Below, piece by piece: positions 23,301 through 30,300 of a DNA stretch of 41,410 nt. The DNA comes from Branchiostoma floridae. Lineage: Eukaryota; Chordata; Leptocardii; Amphioxiformes; Branchiostomatidae. Location of the stretch: the NCBI RefSeq assembly GCF_000003815.2, contig NC_049988.1, positions 17,728,297 to 17,769,706 of the forward strand. Reading direction: 5' to 3'. The position numbers were made by a program, and so were the translations under genes. The notes beneath the pieces are model-generated. The model was not told the origin of the DNA and did not search any database. It was given only the letters and a program-made list of their open reading frames with translations. Position 1 is the first letter of the stretch; every line of letters begins with the position of its first letter.

Positions 23301-24413
23301 CTCTGTGCTTGGTNNNNNNNNNNNNNNNNNNNNNNNNNNNNNNNNNNNNNNNNNNNNNNNNNNNNNNNNNNNNNNNNNNNNNNNNNNNNNNNNNNNNNNN
23401 NNNNNNNNNNNNNNNNNNNNNNNNNNNNNNNNNNNNNNNNNNNNNNNNNNNNNNNNNNNNNNNNNNNNNNNNNNNNNNNNNNNNNNNNNNNNNNNNNNNN
23501 NNNNNNNNNNNNNNNNNNNNNNNNNNNNNNNNNNNNNNNNNNNNNNNNNNNNNNNNNNNNNNNNNNNNNNNNNNNNNNNNNNNNNNNNNNNNNNNNNNNN
23601 NNNNNNNNNNNNNNNNNNNNNNNNNNNNNNNNNNNNNNNNNNNNNNNNNNNNNNNNNNNNNNNNNNNNNNNNNNNNNNNNNNNNNNNNNNGGGCTGGGTT
23701 TCACGTTGTCTCTTCAACAGTAGTTGGCTCTGTGCTTGCCTTCACTGTTGTCTCTTTAACAGTACTTTGCTCTGTGCTTGGTTTCACTGTTGTCTCTTCT
23801 ACCGTAGTTTGCTGTGTACTTGGTTTCGCTGTTGTCTCTTCAATAGTAGTTTGCTCTGTACTTGGATTCACTGTAGCATGTGTGGTTCTTTGGCCGGTCG
23901 TACTTTGGTCTGACAGTGTTGATTCGAGAAATATTGTGGTCGGAATCGTAGTTTTCGAAGTACTAATTGTTGAGCTACTTCCTTCCGTCGTGGCGATAGA
24001 GGAATGTCCTGTAGACTGCTGGGCAGTTGATACAAATACTGAAGTTTGCTCTGTGCTTGGATTCACTGTAGCAAGTACGGTAGTTTGGCCGTTCGTGCTT
24101 TGGTCTGACAGTGTCGATTCCATAAATGTTGTCGTCGGAATTGTAGTTCTCGAAGTGCTGATTGTCGAGCTGCTTACTTCTGTCGTGAGAATTGTTGTGG
24201 TTGGCACAGTCTCTTTAACAGTAGTCATTAAAGTGCTCGGCTCTGTACTTGGATTCATTGTAACAATCTTGGTTCTTTGGCCGGTCGTACTTTGGTCTGA
24301 CATTGTCGATTCCATAAATGTTGTGGTCGGAATTGTTGTTGCCACAGAAGATGTCAGTAGTTCTTCATCCGTTGTCGGTTCAATGGTTGCAATTGCAGTT
24401 GATGTCTCTGATG
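2305..24413 (-). CDS. Mucin exon 2: 22.1 kb Thr/Ser-rich exon with 42 bp and 906 bp repeats
   Basis: The exon starts after TATTGTCAATACAG with ASETSTAIATIEPTTDEELL and ends TSTASQ at CAG then GTATTT (phase 0). Its length is 22,109 bases, about 7,370 residues, among the largest coding exons one would expect in an animal and comparable with the giant exons of MUC16 and titin. In order it holds a head of PTTTFMEST units (24410-23880), a 14-residue repeat field (23880-22280), the 302-residue type A array (21980-5833), and a degenerate Thr/Ser tail (5830-2305). The frame is uninterrupted from about 23300 to about 4690. Two one-base losses break it, at 23703-23705 beside the N run and within 4671-4690. 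The surrounding repeats read on in the restored frame, so sequencing error is the simplest view. The type A part lacks Cys and Asn, so it would carry O-linked but no N-linked sugars. Confidence 0.85.
2850..5830 (-). repeat. Degenerate long-period Thr/Ser repeats
   Basis: Several diverged copies of a unit of very roughly 100-130 residues can be followed by the landmarks HSTIATTEGISSTTSS, then ESTLAGQ, then FSTVNPSTEQTTL, then VEPTTQTSTTM and TSTFASSSE. Lengths vary and copies differ at many positions, unlike the A and B arrays, so this looks like the older, unhomogenised part of the exon. A one-base frame break lies within 4671-4690. Confidence 0.7.
5833..21980 (-). repeat. Type A tandem array, 906 bp (302 residues) per unit, 16 exact periods
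   Basis: The anchor GTGCCAAGGAT (or near variant) lies at 6535 and then at every 906 bases up to 21031: 17 anchors, 16 intervals, no length change at all. A partial unit continues to about 5833. One unit counted by hand has 104 Thr and 52 Ser of 302, no Cys and no Asn. It contains three TTAQRTTVPT subrepeats, one more than type B. Differences between units are mostly single-base and are shared in patterns (see findings). Confidence 0.95.
21031..21980 (-). repeat. Transitional A/B unit at the N-terminal edge of the type A array
   Basis: This unit has the 906 bp length of type A, but part of it carries type B residues, for example STFKSSFATTTLSESTPVDE and TLAVTTEQSTLTSTLPETT, found otherwise only in the B array. 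The rest (AEQTSTIGLSS, SSTERARST) is type A. It therefore bridges the two families. Confidence 0.85.
22280..23880 (-). repeat. 42 bp (14-residue) tandem repeat field
   Basis: The unit PSTEQTTVEETTVK and variants (VQETT, VLETT, STQQ, VKETT) repeats head to tail on both sides of an N run. It is interrupted twice by a longer element with TTLADQSTTGQRTTIATVN. A larger duplication is visible: 22483-22752 recurs at 22936-23205, an offset of 453 bases, essentially unchanged. Confidence 0.9.
23314..23690. other. Assembly gap (377 N)
   Basis: Falls inside the 42 bp repeat field. The sequence just right of it (23691-23710) lacks one base and has mismatches against the repeat, as at a low-quality contig end. 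Confidence 0.95.
23880..24410 (-). repeat. Head units of mucin exon 2 (PTTTFMEST type)
   Basis: Three degenerate units of TTIPTTTFMESTLSDQST and NPSTEPSTL type follow EPTTDEELLTSSVATT. STAQQSTGH and IATTEGSSS are also present. It is the counterpart of the head of mucin exon 1. Confidence 0.8.
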
Positions 24414-24569
24414 CTGTATTGACAATATAAACTTTATCGTTAACTAGCATATAGAAATATATCTTTTGCTAGTTCATTGGACTAACCTTCAAATGGATAT
24501 GCAATTTTCTAAGGAAGTACTTTGTATAAAATATACTTATATATAATATGACTTAAGGAACAGTCTTAC

Positions 24570-24604
24570 CTTCACAGTGGCTCGGTACGACGAGATCGCC
24601 AATT
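24570..24604 (-). CDS. Second EGF-like domain, last part (EGF2b micro-exon)
   Basis: This is a 35-base exon with acceptor CTACTTTTACAG before AATTGG and donor TGTGAAG then GTAAGA. Phase 2 in and phase 1 out agree with both neighbours. It encodes (R)IGDLVVPSHCE, giving a fifth cysteine ten residues after the fourth. A standard EGF domain has C-x-C at the joint; here that position reads C-R-I, so the usual fifth cysteine is absent and the domain is degenerate or an odd-cysteine variant. The trailing G joins CA of the 22 kb exon to make Ala. Confidence 0.65.
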
Positions 24605-24748
24605 CTGTAAAAGTAGATAAAAATTCTCAATAATCGGCAGATGCATTAGCTTTGTGAAAATGATGCATCTATCCTTATTACTATAATATCGCAGACATAC
24701 AGACTAATGAAGCAATAGCCGTCTATTCTAACAAAACATCATTAAAAA

Positions 24749-24965
24749 TTTTTTTTTCTTTATTGAAATATGTGTAAAAATACAAATAAACGGACGAGGA
24801 CAAAGTGACGGCGGACTCAAGTTACATTCAACTTATATTAACGCCGCCACTTATACAAGAATTGAAAATAATAAATTATACAGGACAATAATAAATAGAT
24901 AATTACATATGTATGAACAGTGTACGTGAGTTGATCTCCCTTACTGGAGTAGAAGGGAGATCGAC
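24749..24965 (-). mobile_element. Possible 3' end of a non-LTR retrotransposon or other retroposon
   Basis: On the minus strand the segment ends in TTCAATAAAG followed by nine A and a T run, like a polyadenylated insertion tail. Upstream it contains an isolated GC-richer piece around GACGGCGG/CCGCCGTC that differs in base composition from the rest of the intron. No coding sequence, target-site duplication or named family is recognised. A chance AATAAA in AT-rich DNA is the main alternative. Confidence 0.3.
24933..24962. repeat. Perfect 10 bp inverted repeat (hairpin)
   Basis: GATCTCCCTT, a 10-base spacer, then AAGGGAGATC, perfectly complementary. It lies in an intron next to the possible retroposon tail and may belong to it. 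No known function. Confidence 0.6.
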
Positions 24966-25020
24966 ACGTTTCAAATTAAAAAAAAATTACACAATGATGT
25001 TGGTAAGATGAACACATTAC

Positions 25021-25090
25021 CTGCATTCTCTATCGGAATCGACCACAAAGCAAGACGATTCACCGGAACAGTAATCATCGGAGCAAATCT
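25021..25090 (-). CDS. Second EGF-like domain, first part (EGF2a)
   Basis: The exon has 70 bases, from TTCATCCCCTGCAG to GAATGCAG then GTAATG, entering in phase 1 and leaving in phase 2. It encodes EICSDDYCSGESSCFVVDSD followed by REC and the first two bases of an Arg codon. Cysteine spacing C-x4-C-x5-C-x8-C fits the first four EGF cysteines. Its position directly after the SEA domain reproduces the EGF-SEA-EGF order of MUC3/MUC12/MUC17-type mucins. The rest of the domain is in the next small exon. Confidence 0.7.
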
Positions 25091-25539
25091 CTGCAGGGGA
25101 TGAAATGTCGACAATGTTATCGCGTGTAGCCGTCTACTGGGATACACATGTCAAACATTGTACGGAATGATAGAATGATAGTCCAATAGTGGTCAGACAG
25201 AATTATATCAAACTACACTACACTACACTACACTACACCAAACCTGGTCATTAAGCACACGAAAAACATTCGTATACGTAAATATATGTATAGTTATCTT
25301 TTCAATAAAAATGCATATTGACTTATGCGCTAAGCAATCACTGTGTAACATGTTCATTGCATGTGAACACGTACATGTGCCAAACCCTATTGATTCACAT
25401 GTAGATCAATTATCCGAGACATTTCAATGTTCGCACTCACATACAATTAAGTTATAAGATCGTGGTTGCTTGTACCGCTTAGTATCTGTGAATATTGCTT
25501 CAGATAGTATCCAGTGAAACCCAACAGAAAATGGTGTAC
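25091..25539 (-). other. Intron, 449 bp
   Basis: Between the SEA C-terminal half and EGF2a, using the weak donor GTACAC. The SEA frame stays open for its first 113 bases to a TGA at 25426-25424, and a consensus-like GTGAGT donor sits at 25440-25435. A pentanucleotide repeat lies at 25212-25238. Confidence 0.6.
25212..25238. repeat. Pentanucleotide microsatellite (ACTAC)n
   Basis: About five uninterrupted copies of ACTAC within the intron after the SEA domain. Confidence 0.85.
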
Positions 25540-25780
25540 CGTAGGCAGTCCGCAGAACGATGCCGAGTGTGTTATTGCTGTCAGTGGCGATTACTTCGGC
25601 CAGGAAATCCGTCACATCTTCCTTTTCCACGCAGGGTGTGCTGAAGTTCAGAAGGACCGTTGAGGCAACACTTCCTTCCACAGATCTCGCTACACCTCCT
25701 TCATAAATTCTCACCACTGCAGCGCTGCCGAATATGGCGCTGAGAAACGTGTCGCCGTTCGAGATGAAGTACTCGGATAT
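25540..25780 (-). CDS. SEA domain, C-terminal half, with a GSV motif at the usual cleavage position
   Basis: The acceptor is TTATCTTCCTCAG before ATATCCGAG (phase 0). With the donor TACG then GTACAC the exon has 241 bases and ends in phase 1. With the first half the SEA domain is about 118 residues, the normal length. The centre reads VVRIYEGGVARSVEGSVAST followed by VLLNFST. EGSVAS lies where many mucin SEA domains have G-S-V-V-V and self-cleave between G and S. Cleavage here is an inference. Potential N-glycosylation sites are N-F-S and N-N-T. The chosen donor is weak. A stronger GTGAGT donor lies 99 bases further on (exon end 25441), but joining it to the next exon makes an immediate TAG. 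The weak donor keeps the frame (G plus AG, Glu) and ends the domain at the right place. Confidence 0.7.
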
Positions 25781-26247
25781 CTGAGGAAGATAAGAAAGGT
25801 AAGGTTCTTATGTATTATTATTATGTTCCTTTCTCGTGTGTGATGTATCAATATTATGCACAGACTAAGGGAACAATAGCTGATATGTAAAGCTAAATGT
25901 GAATCTACATAACGTCAAGTCAAAACAAGACACACTACACAGCTTTGTTGGGAAACTTAAATCCTTAAACGAATCGTGTCAAATTTCTTGTTGTACATGT
26001 GCTGCTGACAAATAGTATTATGCTGTACTATAGCTTTACATTTAATGATTCTGAAATCGAAAAGCCCTGTAAAATCTGCAAAATTAATACAAATATAGAA
26101 AGGTCATAAAGTAACATCTAATCAAAACGTAACTGGCTAAATACATGAGAGTACAAAACAGTATCAAAAATTACTCGATCAGTCAACTAGTTAACCTGCT
26201 ACATGCGCTGATATACAAACATAATCAGCGTAATAGTCGTCCCTTAC
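25781..26247 (-). other. Intron, 467 bp, inside the SEA domain
   Basis: Phase 0 intron, donor AAG/GTAAGG and acceptor TATCTTCCTCAG. AT-rich. Nothing else recognised. Confidence 0.7.
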
Positions 26248-26360
26248 CTTGTCTGTTAGCATCTTTGCAATGCTTCGGAACTGTCTGCTCGAGTTGACTT
26301 TGTATTCGGAATCCCATTCCAGAGCACCAAGGGTGAGGTCCAATCCAATTATAGCTGGGA
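26248..26360 (-). CDS. SEA domain, N-terminal half
   Basis: The exon has 113 bases, opens in phase 1 after GATTTTACAG and closes in phase 0 at GACAAG then GTAAGG. It encodes FPAIIGLDLTLGALEW and continues with DSEYKVNSSRQFRSIAKML up to TDK. A hydrophobic first strand, then a W-x3-Y element, N-S-S and a helix with F-x-x-I-A, is the expected start of a SEA (sperm protein, enterokinase, agrin) fold. N-S-S is a potential N-glycosylation site. The other half is in the next exon. Assignment rests on pattern and on the flanking EGF domains, not on a database match. Confidence 0.75.
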
Positions 26361-26699
26361 CTGTAAAATCATTTGCATACATTTAAAATAATTACTTACT
26401 TGGCGCGTTTTACAGTGGTAAAAACAAAAAAAGAGTTTGCAAAATATTTTATAGAATTCGCTTAGATAAAACGTCAAGATATTCCAATATGGTGATGATA
26501 GTGCAACATATTTTCACGTTTGAAGAAAGTTAACAGAGAAACATAGATTTTCGGAATATTTGCTTCGTAATATTACGTTTATACTTTCTTCGAATCGAAA
26601 TATAGGACTGAAAGATGTAAAATGACCAAAGAGTCTGTCAGAAATGCATGTCTAATCTAGTGCTACACTATACTACAATCATGAGTAACAACAATTTAC
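26361..26699 (-). other. Intron, 339 bp
   Basis: Phase 1 intron between EGF1 and SEA, donor GTAAAT and acceptor GATTTTACAG. AT-rich. Nothing else recognised. Confidence 0.7.
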
Positions 26700-26807
26700 A
26701 TTCTTCACAAGCCGTCCCGTTCCAAACGTATCCAGGGTTGCACACACAGCGAGGAGCCTCCTCAGACGTTAGGCAGTATGCATTACTCCCGCAAATCGGA
26801 CAGCGAT
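26700..26807 (-). CDS. EGF-like domain exon (EGF1)
   Basis: This is a 108-base exon, phase 1 at both ends, the usual layout of a shuffled extracellular EGF module. It follows a pyrimidine-rich acceptor ending TTTTCCTGAAG and ends at GAAGAAT then GTAAAT. The translation begins DRCPICGSNAYCL and has six cysteines spaced C-x2-C-x5-C-x8-C-x-C-x10-C. The second half carries the EGF signature C-V-C-N-P-G-Y followed by W-N-G-T-A-C. N-G-T is a potential N-glycosylation site. I see no calcium-binding Asn or Asp-Ile/Val-Asp start pattern beyond the single Asp. Directly preceding a SEA domain, it matches the EGF-SEA arrangement of membrane mucins; the function is inferred as a structural or receptor-contact module. 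Confidence 0.85.
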
Positions 26808-27037
26808 CTTCAGGAAAACATAGATATGCACAATGAATACAAACCTTTCAATAATGTTGTTGTGACTAATGTTACGAGCTGGTTAAAAAACTCAACATTA
26901 GAACACTAATACAACACAATATATCAAACAGTCAATATGCATCCACATAACTGAATTCTGAGGCGTAGTGCTTTGTTTAGTTAAGAAGGTAAGATCAAAC
27001 TTAACCAGAGGGTACTAAGGTAGTAAAAACGATTTAC
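26808..27037 (-). other. Intron, 230 bp
   Basis: Phase 1 intron before EGF1, donor GTAAAT and acceptor TTTTCCTGAAG. Nothing else recognised. Confidence 0.7.
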
Positions 27038-27101
27038 CTTCCACATCGGTTGACGTGGCAGTAATTTCTGTAATTGCTGTGGACTGCAATGATGAGGTAA
27101 C
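27038..27101 (-). CDS. Short linker exon before the EGF domain
   Basis: The acceptor is CCTTTTCCTTACAG before GTTACC, and the donor is GTGGAAG then GTAAAT. The exon has 64 bases, is in phase 0 at its start and leaves one base (G) at its end. It encodes 21 residues, VTSSLQSTAITEITATSTDV plus E, a Thr/Ser-rich spacer. The spare G joins AT of the next exon to give Asp just before the first EGF cysteine, which supports both junctions. It is too short to be found without splice reasoning. Confidence 0.8.
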
Positions 27102-27145
27102 CTGTAAGGAAAAGGTCGACGAACTTATGAGAGCACACACACACA

Positions 27146-27193
<48 letters not shown>

Positions 27194-27341
27194 CATACAC
27201 ACACATATAAACACATCCCCGCACATCTATATATACACACACGCAGATTCCCAATATTACCAGGAACTATCAACATGTGGATTATATAGCAGCAAGAACA
27301 AAAAGGCTGACATAAAGGTGAGTATTGCAAATTCAAATTAC
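27102..27341 (-). other. Intron, 240 bp, with a CA/TG microsatellite
   Basis: Phase 0 intron, donor AAG/GTAATT and acceptor CTTTTCCTTACAG. About a quarter of it is a dinucleotide repeat close to the acceptor side. Confidence 0.7.
27134..27189. repeat. (CA)n dinucleotide microsatellite
   Basis: About 28 CA units with one AT interruption near 27151. On the transcribed strand it is (TG)n, about 30 bases upstream of the 27101 acceptor. Confidence 0.95.
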
Positions 27342-30300
27342 CTTAGTTGGTAGGGTTGTTCCTCTTTGGCTTGTGGTTTCCGGTGTGCTTTGGTCTGCAC
27401 CTGTAGCTGATGCAAGTGTCGAAAAAGTCATTGAAGTTATTGCGCTGCTAGTCGTCGACCTAATTTCTGATGTTTTCGTGACAAACGAAGAGGTAGAAGT
27501 CATGGATCCATACGTTGTCGGCGTCAACGTAGCAGTTTCTGTGCTTAGTCTCTCTGTCCGGAAAGTAGTGCTCATGTCAGAAGTATCACCATGAGGTGTG
27601 GTCATTGTAGTGGTTGTAATCGTTGCGAACGATTGTGTAGTGAGGTCTGTGGTTGACTGTGGGAGACTTGTTTTTTGTATCAGTGTGGATGTCATGTCTG
27701 TGCTTGACGCAGACAGCGTCGTATCTCTCATGTGTGTAGTTTGATCCGTCTCTGTGCTGCTTTGCTCTTTTGTGGGTGAATCAGTTGTTGCGTATGAAGA
27801 CGTGGTGGAGCTTGGTTCAAGGGTGGTGCCAGCTGAAGAATATTCTGTGGACTGTCCAGTTGAATACACTTCAGAAGTACTGAGAAGAGTACTTCGAGCA
27901 GGTTCTGTCGAAGATGCTGCGGAAGACAAGCCAATTTTGATTGTCTGCTCTGTAGTTGTACTAGCCACTGTGGTCTCAAGCAGAGTTGATGTAGCAGTGC
28001 TTCGCTCAGTGGTTGCAGGCACTGTGCGGAAGGTGGTTCTTTGCGTGGTGCTACTTTGGTCTGCCGATGTAGATTCGGCAAGCGTTGTCGTTGGCACTGA
28101 CGTTCCTTGGCTGCTTGTGGTCGTTTTCATGCCGTATGTTGTGTCCGTGGACGGATACCACGTGGTCTGCGATAGGGTGGTATGACCTTCCGACGTGCCA
28201 AGGATTGTGCTTGTGGCACTTGGTGTTGTAGACGTGGCTACAGACGATTCAAACGTACTAGGCCTCTCCGTTGTTGTACTTGCCACGGTGGTCTCTGGCA
28301 AGGTTGAGGTCAAAGTGCTTTGCTCTGTTGTTACCGCCAGAGTAGGAACTGTCGTTCTTTGCGCGGTCGTGCTTTCGTCCACCGGTGTCGATTCAGAAAG
28401 CGTTGTCGTGGCAAAAGACGATTTAAATGTGCTAGCCCTCTCCGTTGTTGTACTAGCCACTGTGGTCTCTGCCAAGGTTGAGGTCAATGTGCTTTGTTCT
28501 GTCGTTACCGACAGTGTAGAGACTGTGGTTCTTTGTGCCGTCGTACCTTTGTCCACCGGTGTAGATTCTGAAAACGTTGTCGAATGGACTGACGTTCTTG
28601 ATCTGCTAGTGGTGGAGCTTGGTTCAAGGGTGGTGCCTGCTGAAGAATATTCTGTGGACTGTCCAGTTGAATACCCTTCAGAAGTGCTGAGAAGAGTACT
28701 TCGAGCAGGTTCTGTCGAAGATGCTGCGGAAGACAAGCCAATTGTGCTTGTCTGCTCTGTAGTTGTACTAGCCACTGTGGTCTCAAGCAGAGTTGATGTA
28801 GCAGTGCTTCGCTCAGTGGTTGCAGGCACTGTACGAAATGTTGTTCTTTGGGTGCTACTTTGGTCTGCCGATGTAGATTCGGCAAGCGTTGTCGTTGGCA
28901 CTGACGTTCCTTGGCTGCTTGTGGTCGTTTTCATGCCATATGTTGTGTCCGTGGACGGATACCACGTGGTCTGCGATATGGTGGTATGACCTTCCGACGT
29001 ACCAAGGATTGTGGTTGTGGCACTTGGTGTTGTAAACGTGGCTACAGACGATTCAAACGTACTAGGCCTCTCCGTTATTGTACTTGCCACGGTGGTCTGT
29101 GGCAAGGTTGAGGTCAAAGTGCTTTGCTCTGTTGTTACCGCCAGAGTAGGAACTGTCGTTCTTTGCGCGGTCGTGCTTTCGTCCACCGGTGTCGATTCAG
29201 AAAGCGTCGTCGTGGCAAAAGACGATTTAAATGTGCTAGCCNNNNNNNNNNNNNNNNNNNNNNNNNNNNNNNNNNNNNNNNNNNNNNNNNNNNNNNNNNN
29301 NNNNNNNNNNNNNNNNNNNNNNNNNNNNNNNNNNNNNNNNNNNNNNNNNNNNNNGTCCACCGCTGTAGATTCTGAAAACGTTGTCGACTGGACTGACGTT
29401 CTTGATCTGCTAGTGGTGGAGCTTGGTTCAAGTGGCGTCCACGACTCCAGAGCATTCTGTGGACTGTCCAGTTGAATACCCCTCAGAAGTACTGAGAAGA
29501 GTACTTCGAGCAGGTTCTGTCGAAGATGCTGCGGAAGACAAGCCAATTGTGCTTGTCTGCTCTGTAGTTGTACTAGCCACTGTGGTCTCAAGCAGAGTTG
29601 ATGTAGCAGTGCTTCGCTCAGTGGTTGCAGGCACTGTGCGGAAGGTGGTTCTTTGCGTGGTGCTACTTTGGTCTGCCGATGTAGATTCGGCAAGCGTTGT
29701 CGTTGGCACTGACGTTCCTTGGCTGCTTGTGGTCGTTTTCATGCCATATGTTGTGGTTGTGGACGGATACCACGTGGTCTGCAATAGGGTGGTATGACCT
29801 TCCGACGTGCCAATGATAGTGGCTGTGGCACTTGGTGTTGTAGACGTGGCTACAGACGATTCAAACGTACTAGGCCTCTCCGTTGTTGTACTTGCCACGG
29901 TGGTCTCTGGCAAGGTTGAGGTCAAAGTGCTTTGCTCTGTTGTTACCGCCAGAGTAGGAACTGTCGTTCTTTGCGCGGTCGTGCTTTCGTCCACCGGTGT
30001 CGATTCAGAAAGCGTTGTCGTGGCAAAAGACGATTTAAATGTGCTAGCCCTCTCCGTTGTTGTACTAGCCACTGTGGTCTCTGCCAAGGTTGAGGTCAAT
30101 GTGCTTTGTTCTGTCGTTACCGACAGTGTAGAGACTGTGGTTCTTTGTGCCGTCGTACCTTTGTCCACCGGTGTAGATTCTGAAAACGTTGTCGAATGGA
30201 CTGACGTTCTTGATCTGCTAGTGGTGGAGCTTGGTTCAAAGGGTGGTGCCTGCTGAAGAATATTCTGTGGACTGTCCAGTTGAATACACTTCAGAAGTAC

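Larger units (their letters stand above)
24605..25020 (-). other. Intron, 416 bp, with a possible retroposon tail
   Basis: Lies between the two EGF2 exons (donor GTAATG, acceptor CTACTTTTACAG). It holds an AATAAAG followed by an A-rich run on the minus strand and a perfect inverted repeat, listed separately. Confidence 0.65.

Noticed and set aside
25424-25539. Extending the SEA exon to the TGA at 25426-25424 as the end of a gene
   Set aside because: The extra residues do not resemble a SEA domain or membrane anchor, and in-phase EGF2 exons follow. It is kept only as a possible alternative isoform in the findings.
26648-26836. Plus-strand frame opposite EGF1
   Set aside because: The minus strand gives a clean six-cysteine EGF exon with correct splice sites; the plus frame is its shadow.
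27015-27336. Minus-strand open frames with runs of Val/Cys near 27130-27190
   Set aside because: They are translations of the (CA)n microsatellite inside an intron. Only the 27101-27038 part is coding.
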